From positions 1 to 62,817 of the forward strand of contig JAWQRN010000005.1 of NCBI GenBank assembly GCA_033557685.1: a DNA stretch of 62,817 nucleotides, in the 5' to 3' direction. The first letter of the stretch is position 1. The number at the start of each line of letters is the position of its first letter. The position numbers were made by a program, and so were the translations under genes. Shown piece by piece: positions 46,601 through 58,027 of the stretch. Under the pieces are notes generated by a model. That model searched no databases. It was not told the DNA's origin and saw nothing but the letters and a program-made list of their open reading frames with translations. The stretch is from Sperchopsis tessellata. Lineage: Eukaryota > Arthropoda > Insecta > Coleoptera > Hydrophilidae.

Positions 46601-46856
46601 ATAGCTACGATCATATTTTTATTTATAAAAGTTACAAAAAGGGTCACATTTTCAATTTTCATGAAAACATTTATTGAAAATGAATCTGACATTTGAACCG
46701 CGCACATCAGGTTTGGGGAATTTGTAGTTGTCATGATACAAATGAACACGTGTGATTCGTTCTTAAAATGAAAAAGTTTTTACCTGGTGAAGCGCATAAG
46801 TGAATCATTCCGATTACGGAACAGTGTTTTGGGAATATAGTTTTGAATTTAATCAT
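43663..46856 (-). CDS. BtpA-family TIM-barrel protein
   Basis: Minus-strand exons 46856-46784, 46048-45966, 45819-45679, 45161-44962 and 43990-43663 join in phases 1, 0, 0, 2 and give a complete 274-aa protein. It starts MIKFKTIFPKHCSVIGMIHL and shows the family's PGTPMYQGS, GLLVENMHDIPYI, GVQ-VLACGN-EA, FIRAEGFVFSHVADEGF, VFTDIKKKHSSHA, GTSTG and PIIVGSGMTTENL-DAFIIGSYFKEGG blocks. The last is a phosphate-binding-like end of a (beta/alpha)8 barrel. The family is named after cyanobacterial BtpA, needed for photosystem I accumulation. The animal members (F13E9.13-like in nematodes) have no established reaction. The five introns rule out bacterial contamination. A mitochondrial presequence is not obvious at this start. 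Confidence 0.9.
43991..44961 (-). other. BtpA intron 4 with repeat fragments
   Basis: A 971-bp intron. It contains a MITE fragment (about 44140-44215) with TTGCCATAGTGGACGAAATG and GGCACTTTTCAGAGCC, like the start of the window, and copy B of the dispersed repeat (44386-44434). The remainder is unassigned. Confidence 0.5.
45480..45655 (-). mobile_element. tRNA-derived SINE-like repeat (copy 1)
   Basis: On the minus strand, GATAGCTAAGAAGCTAGGTA (45640-45619, degenerate A box) is followed by CGGGGTCCCGAGTTCAAAGTC (B box, 45605-45585) and then AAGTTGGCTTTTT. The last block also follows the B box of the better copy at 52798. It lies in BtpA intron 3. Confidence 0.5.
46102..46363. mobile_element. 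MITE with internal tandem units (copy 2)
   Basis: The left end is ATTATATCTTCAGGTTTTCC then GGGGAGATAACTGTGTGTT. The right end (ATTCTCCCGGAAAACCC then TATGATAAT) complements its outer part. The interior has GCCAACGTTTCGTCCATCG, the reverse complement of the GGACGAAACGT core, and three to four 35-45-bp units of the type TAGCTCT-AAAAGTGCTA. It lies in BtpA intron 1. Confidence 0.65.
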
Positions 46857-47211
46857 ACTTGTAAGTTAATTAATAGTCTGATTAATAACTTTTTAAAATG
46901 TTAAATATTCGACACGTTACTTTTGCAACCATACTTTTAATAATAAGATTGGCGCCAGTTTTTAAAATATTTGTTGTTCATTTGTTTATATTTTTATGTC
47001 AACAGGTGTTTCTATTTAATTATATTTATTAGACAAATAATAGAATATGCTTAGTCTGGTAATGGAAGTTAGTATATTATTTATTGCATAATTAGTCTTT
47101 TTTGGTTTTTCAAGTAAAATATTGCAATCACCTATTCTGTGTTGCAACCTATAGATGTAGCCAGCGGTTCGTGATAATACATATAGGTGGGGTTATTTTA
47201 AAATATTATAT
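46857..47211. other. Upstream of the BtpA gene, nothing recognised
   Basis: AT-rich region that must hold the BtpA promoter on the minus strand. No specific element could be assigned. Confidence 0.4.
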
Positions 47212-48065
47212 AGTCAGTCAAAAAAGTCCCAATACACAACATTTTTTACTATAAGTTACGATTTTCGTTTTTGGTTGAAACCGGTGCTGAAAGATTTCTT
47301 GTATTATCATTCATAATTTGTTAAATAAAAAATAAATCGTAAACACTTGGCAATAATTTATTTCAAAATTAACACAACAATCATTAATTCTAACTTACAA
47401 TTACATCTAGAATGTTTCCATACAGTAACGTTTTTATTAAACATTACTGTTTACTATTCCTGAATTAAAGCTCAACCTTTTTGGCATCTCATCTAGAATA
47501 TTCTCCCATTCTTTGGTTATTTTAGTTTAAAATACCACTTCTTTGCTAGGCACACCATGTTTGTGTATGTGGCTTTTCAATTCTTCCCACAAGTGTTCTA
47601 TGGGGTTGATAACTAGTGACTGCGGTGGTATATTCAGTTTTTGGTGAACTTTATAGATCATCCATTCACGTACCATCTTAACCATGTGTTTAGGATCATT
47701 ATCTTTTTGAAAAATAGACTGTCTGTTTTTCGGAAATGAGGAGTTTCCTTCGAACTACTCATCTGTTGTAAACTACTCTATGTAAGCAGTTTTTTATGGT
47801 TTGAGAATATACTTCTTTTGAAAACACTTCCTATAACTCTTTGTTTTTTTTGGAGTGCTTCAATTTTAATTTTCTTTATTATTATAAATTCTTTGTGAGC
47901 CATTAGCTTCCTAGGGCGATCCGAGTGTGGTTGTATTTTATAAGAACCGGTTCTTTTATATTGATTTATAACTAACTGAATGGTAGTATGCCATTTACCA
48001 ATGATTTCTCCAATTTTTCTTAATGATTTTCTCTGTTTCTACAAATCTACAATTTTTCAAACGGT
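47212..48065 (-). pseudogene. Tc1-like transposon relic
   Basis: On the minus strand, 48040-47880 reads KIGEIIGKWHTTIQLVINQY then KRTGSYKIQ and DRPRKLMAHKEF, the helix-turn-helix and GRPRKL hook. Positions 47712-47530 read FQKDNDPKHMVKMVREWM, then LVINPIEHLWEELK and HGVPSKEVVF, the second and third catalytic motifs with D-N-D-P-K-H and the final Glu. The middle, including the first catalytic Asp, is deleted or scrambled. CAGTCAAAAAAGTCCC at 47213-47230 looks like a Tc1 terminus, but a matching far end was not found. Confidence 0.75.
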
Positions 48066-48785
48066 ATTTTAAATTTCACAATTTTAATGGAATTAACTTT
48101 ATTAGTAACAATCAACTTACAAATATTCGTATCAAAGAAAACGTGATTCATTTGTATTGTATCATGCCTGTCTGTCATGATGCAAGCCTACTAATTGCCT
48201 CTTATGTTGGTATAATTATAGTTTTTTTCATGTTTCGAGTTTTTTATTGGCGAAATTTTTGCACTGAATTAATGTTTGTTTTGTTAAATTGCTACCAAGT
48301 ATTGTTCATGATTTATTTCTTATTTAACAAGTTGGTTATGACAATACTAGAAATCTTTTGGAACTGGCCTCAAGCAAAAAAGACTAGATTGTATGATTTT
48401 TTTTTACAAAAAACATTAGATTATTCAAAACACATATATTGATACTCTCACATTTATTTATATTAATATTCTGTTCTTCTATGTTTCGTGTGAGTAAATT
48501 TCTCAATTTTTTTTTGATTAAATTGTTAAATTTTTCGTAGGTGTAGGAAGTCCTTATGAATGGATGGTATAGCAAAAGTGTTCAACCTATTCTGTGATGT
48601 TGAATTTCATAAAAGCGATTAAGAGTACTGAACCAACGTTCGGCATCAGTTATAGATACAGACGTCACTAAGACGATTTCTATTAAATTTGATACTTTCG
48701 AAAGGGTATCAAGTAGTTAATTATCATTCATAAATTGCGGCATTAACATAAGGTATATCAGTGAAGTTTTTATTCTTTTTGATTA
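48066..48785. other. Intergenic, nothing recognised
   Basis: AT-rich. A plus-strand 139-codon frame (48023-48442) overlaps the Tc1 relic antisense and is hydrophobic because of T-richness; it is not called as a gene. Confidence 0.5.
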
Positions 48786-49012
48786 AATCAAATCTAGGGA
48801 AAACTTCCAAGTCAATATTTTAAATACAGAAATCAAAAACGCATCCAAAAATTTAGGAACAAGCCGAAATTGCAGTGTACACCGTGTTTCTGTCATTAAG
48901 ACGTCATCAGCACTGCTTTTATTAGTAATTAGCTGTACCCCACGTAAGAATACATATTTGATTCCTTGTATATATGCTTTAAGTTCATGAGTGAGCGTAT
49001 TGTGAGAGGTAT
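48786..49012 (-). repeat. Unclassified repeat family, inverted copy
   Basis: The reverse complement gives ACCTCTCACAATACGCTCAC, AAAGCATATATACAAGGAATC, GCAGTGCTGATGACGTC, ACACGGTGTACACTGCAATT and a GATTTCTGTATTT end. It is the mirror of the copy at 49128-49312, with 115 bp between them. Confidence 0.85.
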
Positions 49013-49127
49013 AATACATTTATGTACGGCTAAGGAAGCAACAGATTTTTATTCTCATGCAAAGATGGCAATTTCGTGTAGATTAATATTAAATTAACGC
49101 AATGATTATTCAGTTTAACATTGAAAC

Positions 49128-49312
49128 ATTGCGATACCTCTCACAATATGCTCACTCACGATCTTAAAGCATATATACAAGGAATCAAATATGTATTCGT
49201 ACGTGGGGTACAGCTAATTACTAACAAGAGTTGTTCCTAAATTTTTCAATGCATATTTGATTTCTGTATTTAATATATTGACTTGGACGGTTTGCCCAAT
49301 ATTTGATATAAT
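49128..49312 (+). repeat. Unclassified repeat family, direct copy with internal deletion
   Basis: It reads GCGATACCTCTCACAATATG, then AAAGCATATATACAAGGAATC and GGGGTACAGCTAATTACTAA, then jumps from CAAGAG to TTGTTCCTAAATTTTT. It therefore lacks the GTGCTGATGACGTC...AATTTCGGC part seen in the other copies. It ends near the TTGACTTGGACGGTTTGCCC block. Confidence 0.85.
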
Positions 49313-50016
49313 CGATTTATCGGCGCATCTAGACTGTGCTTGAAGCATCACAGCACCGATCTGTCGGTGCAAACATTGTTGTATTACATAAAAGACAATG
49401 ACATGGGAAACATCGTTAAACAAGAAAGTCCATAAGAGGAGCCTTTTGTCATCAAAATAAATCCATTTGTGAAATATTATACTTAAACATATACTGTTAT
49501 GTATTACTGAAAAATGGCTGGCGCCAAAAGTGTTAATGATATAATTTACAATAAATTGGGCCATTCAGATGATCCTCATCATATGGCGCCTCTTATGGAA
49601 CCCTAAGTTTCTTTTTTTGGTCATCAGTGCGTTATTCTAAAAAACAAAAAGACAACAGCCTAAGGTTCCGTTCAGAGGAGGTTTCAAAATCTGTATCGGA
49701 ACTATTTTTTTTTTCAAAACTATTAAGTTTTCATTTATGTAGCTTGAGGCTACATATTTACATGGGGAAAGCAGTTACCTGCAGCTCTATACTAATAACA
49801 CCATCAACAAATCAACGTATTTCACTTACGTCATTTTAAGCAGAAACTTTAACGCTGTCAAACCGATAATCCTTCCAGCATTTGTTTGTACTTGGAAGAT
49901 TGCTTTTAAACTTTACTTATTCGCGATTTTACAACTATTAGTGAGTATACTATCTATGTTACAAGTCCTTTAAAATTAACTATGTAGCTGTTGCACAACT
50001 TGAAAATTATACAAAT
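49313..50016. other. Intergenic, nothing recognised
   Basis: No coding or mobile feature could be identified. The 116-codon minus-strand frame at 49214-49564 overlaps the repeat and resembles no family. Confidence 0.5.
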
Positions 50017-50103
50017 ATGGATTTTCTGACATCTTGGATATCGATTCTTGCTTTAATCAGTTTACTACAAGTGGCTGGTTTTCTTTCAAAGAGACAAATA
50101 AAG
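50017..50103 (+). CDS. Possible signal-peptide-like first exon or micro-ORF
   Basis: ATG at 50017 opens 29 codons (MDFLTSWISILALISLLQVA then GFLSKRQIK) that reach a good donor AAG|GTAAAT at 50104 in phase 0. Read through, the frame stops five codons later. The peptide has a hydrophobic core of about 14 residues followed by a basic end, like a signal peptide or single membrane anchor. No downstream exon with matching phase was recognised. This may be chance in AT-rich DNA. Confidence 0.18.
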
Positions 50104-50329
50104 GTAAATTTTATTTAAAAATTGTGTTATCTATGATTATTCTCATATTTTGAGAAAACTTTTTTGGAAGTAAATAAAAATGCTTTCAAATGTTCAGGTT
50201 AGTGTTTAAACTTTGTAGCTATTTTACAAAGAGCTAGCTCATGATTGGAACCTTCTTTTTAATGAAAAAGTCTACGTATGTTATGCGTAGGTGGTGGTAT
50301 TATGACCCTGATCTATTAGCCTATTGTCG

Positions 50330-51560
50330 GGGGGATAATACCTATAGAATGGAAAAATACAAATGTGATGCTGTTATACAAAAATGAGATGTCAAGATGG
50401 AAAACTATCATTAAATCAGCCTGATGCCGCCACACTTCTACAAACTGTTGACAAAAAGATGAATATCAGCCATATGAGGAAGCTGGCTTCAGAAAAAACA
50501 ACGGTACCAATCACCAATTACTAACGATGAAAATTATCATAGAAAAATCCAATAAATATAAGTTCTCGTTCCATTTAGCATTTATAGAGTACTAAAAAGC
50601 CTTTGACAGCATAGAGACATGAGCCGTCTATAAAGCACTGGCAAATAGCTGAGTCAATTACAGATACAGCAACCTTATAAAGGAATGTAACGAAGGTGCA
50701 GCGTTAACTTAAATCCTCCTTGAAAAAACTAAACCTGTCCAACTCAAAAGAGGGGTTTGTCACCACCTTTTTTCACAGAAAAGCTTGAAACTATCTTCAA
50801 GAAACTAGAATGGTGGGACAAAGGTATCAATGTCAACGGAAGCTGACTAATCAATTGAGATATGCTGATGATATTATTATCGTCTCACAAAATAAGGGCC
50901 TAAAAGAAATGATCTCTAACCTACAGAAAGAATCGCTGAAGGTAGGGGTTGAAAATTAATCTAATAGAAACACAAATAATGTACCCCGGACAGGAAGATC
51001 CAGTGACAGAAGACGTCAAGAGGGTGAAGGAATTCATATACTCAGGACAGAAACTAAGAAATAAAAAGGCTTTTGGAAAATATCTTTTATCTTGTGAAAT
51101 ATAAGAAAAGCACAGCATCTTAAAACTGGAGTTTTTCACTAGTACATATTTCCTGTTATAACTAAAGGTGCAGAGAACTGGACAACAATGAACAAAAACA
51201 TTGACACACTGAAGGTTGCATAAAGGATAAAGGAAAGATCCGTGTTGTAGGTAACTAGAAGTAATTGATACCGAAACGATAGAATAACAGCCATCACCAA
51301 AGTCACTAAAGTAAGTGAGTCACATCTCTCAGGCGGCGATTTACAGTACACTTCGCAAGAAGCGATAAGATGAGATGGGACCGACGAATGATAAGTTACA
51401 TTTTAATTTATGGGACTCTAACAGACCTAACATTAAAACAGGTACACAAAAGCAATTTATCCTCCACTGTTACTTATAATATATGTTAATGGTATGCAGG
51501 CAGAACCTTACCTTAGCCAAGCAGGGTCCGTGGTGTTGGGAGGGACTAGAAGTTTTTTAT
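50330..51560 (+). mobile_element. Non-LTR retrotransposon reverse-transcriptase relic
   Basis: Plus-strand fragments: FIEY-KAFDSIET (50581-50616, RT motif with an in-frame stop) and LRYADDIIIVSQN (50855-50893, the Y/F-ADD catalytic motif). Downstream come EFIYSGQKL-like and DKMRWDRRM blocks (about 51030 and 51360), as in the C-terminal part of LINE proteins. There are many stops and frameshifts, and no endonuclease domain or poly(A) tail was seen. The exact clade is uncertain (RTE/jockey-like). Confidence 0.75.
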
Positions 51561-52110
51561 ATTCTCATGTACAATGAATTTTATGTCAAAAAGTTTTGAA
51601 GGAGGTAATATAGCAATTGCATACTATAAAAGATTTATCATAATTAATTATTATAAAATATTCTAACACGAGTTCCAGTTTTATGGAAATTATATCTCTA
51701 TTAATACTATATTTAACCCTACCAGTGACAGTAGCGAAGGCAGAGAGGTTCTTGAGTACATAAATGATACTGGACCGCTCATGTTCATCAGCATAACTAG
51801 GTATTGAAACAGAAGAAGCAGCAAGCATGGACATTGAAAGTCAAAATGAAAACAGTTTTAAAATTATTATGATAATAGATTCTTTGCAATATTGCTAGTC
51901 TTTGTTTTTTAATTTTTTAAAATAGTATGTAAAAATGATATTTCCAAATATATATTTTTGTTATGTACTAATCAGAATTACTTATATTATTTATTTTGTG
52001 TGGCAGTACTGGTGGACCAGGGATTGCCATCTGAATCGTGCGGAATTTTGTTCATTTAAAATCAAACATGATCTAAATTTTTTTAGCAAATAAGTTTTCC
52101 CATAATTTTT
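51561..52110. other. Intergenic, nothing recognised
   Basis: AT-rich sequence between the LINE relic and the repeat copy. Confidence 0.45.
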
Positions 52111-52330
52111 CACCTCTCATAATATGCTTACTCACGATCTTAAAGCATATATACAAGGAATCTAATATTTACTTCATGTGGCGTACAGCTAATTACTAAC
52201 AAGAACAGTGCTGATGACGTCTTAATGACACAAACACGGTGTCCACTGCAATTTCGGCTTGTTTTCGATGCATATTTGATTTCTGTATTTAGACTTGAAC
52301 GGTTTGCTGGAGATTCGATTTAATCAAATA
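52111..52330 (+). repeat. Unclassified repeat family, most complete copy
   Basis: Contains the full series of blocks: CACCTCTCATAATATGCTTA, AAAGCATATATACAAGGAAT, GCGTACAGCTAATTACTAAC, CAGTGCTGATGACGTCTTAA, CACGGTGTCCACTGCAATTT, GCATATTTGATTTCTGTATT and ACTTGAACGGTTTGC. No ORF, terminal inverted repeat or tRNA promoter box was seen. Confidence 0.8.
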
Positions 52331-52797
52331 TCAAAATAATTGAAAAATCAATGAAGAATTCGTAAAACATTGAAAACATTTTTTTATCAAATTAAATATG
52401 CATGATTTTAACGTCATTAATAATCCACAAATTTACTGATGGATTGTGTAATAAATTAATGTTATTTCTAGAGCAATTTTTCCAATAGATTTGAAAGAAT
52501 AAAGAACTATTATATTCCTCAAAACAATTTACGGAATAACCGAAATCGTAAAATTTAATAAAATGTAATGCAAAAATATTTGAATTTAAATTTAAATTAA
52601 CTCTTAAACATCACACTACCCATAAATATACTTAAACGATGAAACACTAATTCTTTGATACGACCTATGAATTAAAGAAGATACCTGTGATTACTGACCT
52701 TCGTTTACTTTTACAGTGCTGTCAGCAATTCATCTTTAGATTTCTATAGGAACGTTTGACTTATAGTTTCACATTTTATATGAAGAAGATGAGAATG

Positions 52798-52985
52798 TAG
52801 CCTCTTCGATAGCTAGTGGTTAATGATCAAGCTACTAAATGTAAAGACCCAGGTTTGAGACCCAAAGGTGGTTGGCTTTTTATGTTTAGGGAAAAATTCA
52901 TGTGATTGTTTTCTTCAGGGAGGGACGTAAAACTGAGGGTTGATAATGTAGGTGCAGATATTAAATTTTTTTCTTTTTTAATTTT
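52798..52985 (+). mobile_element. tRNA-derived SINE-like repeat (copy 2)
   Basis: An RNA polymerase III A-box-like ATAGCTAGTGGTTAATGATC (52808-52828) lies about 30 bp before a B-box-like AGGTTTGAGACCC (52850-52863). It is followed by GGTTGGCTTTTT and, at the far end, a T-rich run. Head and post-B-box blocks match the minus-strand copy at 45480-45655. Confidence 0.55.
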
Positions 52986-55900
52986 TCAGTTTTACTATTT
53001 TAGAAACTGCTACAAGTTAAAATATGTATTAACGCTTAATGAGCTGTTTTCATAGTTTTCAAGTCAGTAAACATTGACATTATGTCTGGACTGTGGCATG
53101 AGGACTGTTCAAAGACCACACAATTCTGGTGCTTAGTCAATGTTTGACCAGTCTAATGGACCAATTACAGATTTAACGTTTGTGTCATAATTATTTAGGA
53201 ACTATTAATACTATCATTATGATGGCTTCCCCAGATAGTATATAAGGCAGAGCATAACTTCTTTATAAGTAGTCTCCACAATAGGGGCTCTTAAAAAAAT
53301 TGAAATATTAGTTCAGATAATTGTAAATTTAGAGCCAGAGCTACTAGGGTCTGATGTCCTTGAAGTCCTATCTAGAACACCACGACATCTGTTTTAGAGT
53401 TAGACTACAGCCTTTAAATGTGCAAAGTATCATAGACTTTATGGTATCACAAGGCAAGTGCCTAGGTATGTCGAAATCCAAATTAAGTTCATCCTAGGCT
53501 GCTATCATTATAATCCTGTTTTTTATAAGTATCTTCAATTTGAATTAATTAGTTATATAAATTGTTTAGCTTCCATCTTCCATTGGCTTATGTGAATACT
53601 TTTCAGTAAAGGTATAAATGAAACAAAAAGTTTTAACAGAAGTATTTTATTCTTTTAAATTTTTATAACATTTTTATTTTGTTTGTTTCAGTTTTTTTCT
53701 TATTTTCCTCACTTTTCGATACCACAGTAGTTTATTATAATAAAATAACTGTAAACATTCTACATACACACTCATTACAAATACATTATTAGTTAAACAT
53801 ACTTCTACAATTCATACATTATAAATTACTCAAACTATACTCTAAAGTGCATCAGAAATATTTTTTTTTTTTATTAATCAGCAAGCCACTGCAGGGTCCA
53901 TGTAACGAACAACACGACGAATCTTTTATACGCAAGAGACACACATAATGTACTGACATACATGCACACAGAAATCAATCGAATCCATTATTCTTTAAGA
54001 ATAAATAAACCTTTGAATTGGCAAAATGTTGAATAATTATTATTCAATCATAATAACGTGATAAAGTAGCAAATGTGCAAAAACAATATTTACAATATAT
54101 ATAGCTCTTTGTCATTATACATATATTTATATATTCAATTTTCTTGACAAAACTAATAGTCAAAAATAATAAACAAAAATATTAAATAAAGAGGACATAT
54201 GAAATTATTTTATACATATTCCTTTAAATATGATACCCCTTCGGACTGAAGTATTTACTTAAATTAAATGATTCACGTTCTACGAATTGTAATAAGTTGT
54301 AATATTCAAGCTAGAAACACTGTTTAGTTTCGGAAGTGAAGAGTTTGTTTGCTAAATCAGGGGCAAACGTTCAAACTGCACGTTGTGCAATGTTCAACGT
54401 CTAATTTTCAAATGAACAAAAGGTTGATTTATAAAATGTCTTAAAAAAAATAATTTTGTACTTTTAGGTCTGAAATGCTTAGTTACTATTTTTTAAGAGA
54501 TGGACGTGACTTCTGAGTTTCCCTTAATTAAACTGTTCTATTGCATTAATCTATAGTTATTTAAAAATTTTGTTGACCTTACAAATAAAATAGAAAAACA
54601 AAATTTTATAAAATCATATTACTAATACAATATACTTTTAATTATACAAAACATGATACATGATGTTGAGATTTTTTTTAATCTCAATTTTTTATAATAC
54701 TACCTTGCCGCTGTAATCAAATTATTTTTTTTTTTGTTACGTAACTATATTACGTGTCTCTATTTCAGGCCATAACTTTGTTGAAGAATAATACTTTTTT
54801 GCTTTCAAGGAATTATGTCTTGTTGCCTTTTTTTTACAAAAACCCCCTTACATTTAAGATTAAAGAAATTTCGGACATTTAAAAATTTGCAAAATTATTT
54901 CCATAGGATTTTTATCCACTATGAAAATATAGTTTGAGATATTTTGTAAAGAATACTTATGGCTCTTGTTCATGTCTGTTTATAAGATTAATTGCACCCG
55001 GTAAAACTGGGTAAATTTCCACATTTCGTAGGGTATAAATGCAAAAAAAAATTTAAAAAGTTACAGCAGCAAGGTACATTTTTTAATTATTTACCATATT
55101 ATAACCACATATACCTAATATTTGAAATTCAAATAAAGGAAACACAATTTCATCATAAATTTTTATAGAGGTAGTTTCAGAATATCCATGTAATTTCCAT
55201 TCTTAGGTATAAATGGTCTTTTCTCACTAACAAGAATTGCAAAAACATATAAAAATAATTTAATGTCAACATAAATCTAATAATATAAAACGAAGGCCAA
55301 AAAAAATAATTTTTTTCCCAGGACGTGAAATTATGCTAAAACCTAACTACGAATAACCTACAATGAAATGGATAAAAATATACTTGTATTTTATTTACAG
55401 CAAAAATAAAATGTTTATGATTTTGTTACGTAGACTTGTTTACGGAATTGGTATTTGAGTGTGAACATTTTACTTTTTTCCACCTAATACAATAAGAAAA
55501 TAATGCCCGAATCTCAATTTTTTTTTGCTCTTACTCTACGAACAAAATCAAATCAAATGATAAGACGACACTTACAGCTAAAAAATTCTTCACATGCCTA
55601 TGCACTTTGGGTACCAAGTGTTCTTTTTTTGAACACAACTGGTGCTTTGGTTAATTTTATATCTAATGATCACATGTGCTTTGATTTTAAATACAAGATC
55701 ATTTCTCATTCCAAAAGATAAGAATTACTTTTTAACAACTTCAAAAAATTCCTTGTATCCTTATAACCAAGAAACATAAGTAAACATTATATTAAAACTA
55801 AGTTTAATTATTACATACAAATAATAATTCTGGAAAAAGGCTAGTGCACTTAAATTTCCAGATTCTCAAAAAAGTATTCCTCTGTCAATTATATTCTCAA

Positions 55901-58027
55901 GATTTCGGGTGTTGTCTTTGTCTAGTCTGTGTGGAACTTTGGCTAAATGTATTTTAATTATTCTTTTTAATAATAAAACAATTATCTGATTGATGCGCTT
56001 TTGCACATTTAGTTTTTCTATTCACTTTAACTTCTCTGCTTAAAACCTGCAGGCCATTTTTTAAGGAAATACCAATTTGGGTATACACACTCGTAACTCA
56101 TTAATTATCATTTTAAAACCCTCTTCATGGGAAGAATATACCTTTTTACATATCTTGTAATTATTCAATTTATCTTTCTTTTATTTAAATAACTGCAATA
56201 CAAATACAAGTGCAATTCTAGTTTGGCCAAAAACTAGTAAGGTTTGTTTTACATTGCTTATCTGGGTCCATTGCTTAATTAAATATAACTTATGGTACAA
56301 TAATCTAGCAAATCAATCGTAGTGAAGAGTTTCTTTTTGTGAAATATTTTAAATCAATTATTTGCATAGTACAAAAAAGCAGGTTCATAACCTAATCTTA
56401 AGTAAATGTTTAAGAATTAGCTTATAATCAATTTTAATTTAATTTTATTTTAGTGTGAGACAAAATAATAAAATGCTTTGCTGTACAATTGTAGCATGTT
56501 TAACTTTAAAGGTCCAATTCCTTTAAATTTTCTACAAATCATGTGTTTAGTTAAACTCTCCTTGTAATATTCATGGAAGTATGTCATAATGATAGCAGGT
56601 TCTAAAACTATGCTGACTAATTTCAGTTATAGAGATTCTATTTTATTTTGAAACGAATAGGCTAAAAAAGATTAGTATAGGTAGAAATAGCTAGACTTCT
56701 TACAAAGATTTCTTAGCTTTTTTTACTTGCCAGATCTACAAATTTGTGCTAGAATTCTTGTAAAGTTATGTTGCAGAAAAATAAAAAAAAAGTCTTGACT
56801 CAAAAGTCATTTTTAGTGTTTCGCTGGAAGACGAGTATTTTTAAAGGCAGATGCTAGGTCAAAGCGAAGCAAACAAATTTAAAAAACATAAGTTTTTAAT
56901 TTTGTTTGGGGTTATTTATGTTTTCTAACTTAATCAACACAAATTATTTATATTTAGAAAGCTTGTTGGTAATATACAGAAAATTATAAAAGTGCTTTTC
57001 TCATAATATGGCCTCTTAAGCTTAATGTATAGGAAAATCATTGTTTTTAACATTCATATTTCTTAAACTCATCATTTATAAAATTGCTATACAAGTTGTG
57101 CCCTTTTTCAATTTATGTTCATCATACATAAATTATATAGTGAACTCTCTTCACAATTAGGTTTAGATAGATTAATGTTACCTTCATCCAACAGAGAATA
57201 AAGTTGTAAAAGTTTTGTTTAGAATAGTATAAACATAGTTTGAACATCCGTACTGTAACAGTCGAATGCTCCTACAATAAAGCATTAAATAAACATTGTG
57301 AGATAGGCAGTTAACGATGAGCTTACAGTCGGTGCGCAACTTTTTAATCTTAAAATTTAATGCATCCACCATCAAGTATTTTTAATTTTTTAATATCGTT
57401 GTGACATTTTTATTATTTTTTTTTAATTTTTTGTAATTGAATTTTTTATCGTTGAAAAGTAATTCCTTCTCGACAATCGGTTACAATTATAAAATAAAAT
57501 TTACAGATTGAAGTAGAATTACTTATGTAATGTGCTTGAGTCGACTTTATTCTTAATCGTATTCTACGTAAGAACCAAAATATGCTACGTAACGTATTTT
57601 ACATATATACAATTCAAAGACGACTGTATTATATTATAAAGCATGTAACTATGTACGCAATTCATGCTTTTATGAATATTACATTTAGAAAAAGTAGACT
57701 CGAAAACATGTTACAAATAAAGTAATTACAATAAGTTAACTGAATGCCATATGCTTCTGGAAAGTTCGTCCGCAATGAAAATTAAATAAAAAAAGACACA
57801 AACATACAACGGTACATCCAAAGGGTGTTTTTTATTAATATTCCCCTTTTTCGTGATAAAATAAAATATGAACATGCACACCAAAAAAGATGCATGATGA
57901 AACTTTTCATAAGAACATAATGGGTATTCGACGTTTAGTAACCGTATCGCGGAGTGATTTTTCGAATGAATTATTATTTTTTTTATCGTCTTAGACCCAA
58001 AGGCAAGGCTGAGATCGAGGTTTGTGC
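52986..58027. other. AT-rich region, no gene recognised; may include the DOR 3' UTR
   Basis: Five kilobases of strongly AT-rich DNA with no conserved protein segment on either strand. The part next to 58028 must hold the 3' UTR of the DOR homologue (minus strand); TTTTTTATT at about 57826 is the complement of a possible AATAAA. No mobile element was recognised. Confidence 0.4.

Noticed and set aside
43663..46856. Bacterial contamination or horizontal transfer because of BtpA homology
   Set aside because: The gene has five exons with GT-AG introns carrying local insect repeats, and the family is known in animals.
48023..48442. Small membrane protein gene (139 codons, hydrophobic)
   Set aside because: Its start overlaps the Tc1 relic in antisense. 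The hydrophobicity follows from T-rich sequence and no family resemblance is seen.
52808..52863. Functional tRNA gene
   Set aside because: A and B boxes are present but no cloverleaf with a proper acceptor stem could be drawn. The same sequence recurs diverged at 45480-45655, so it is a SINE head.
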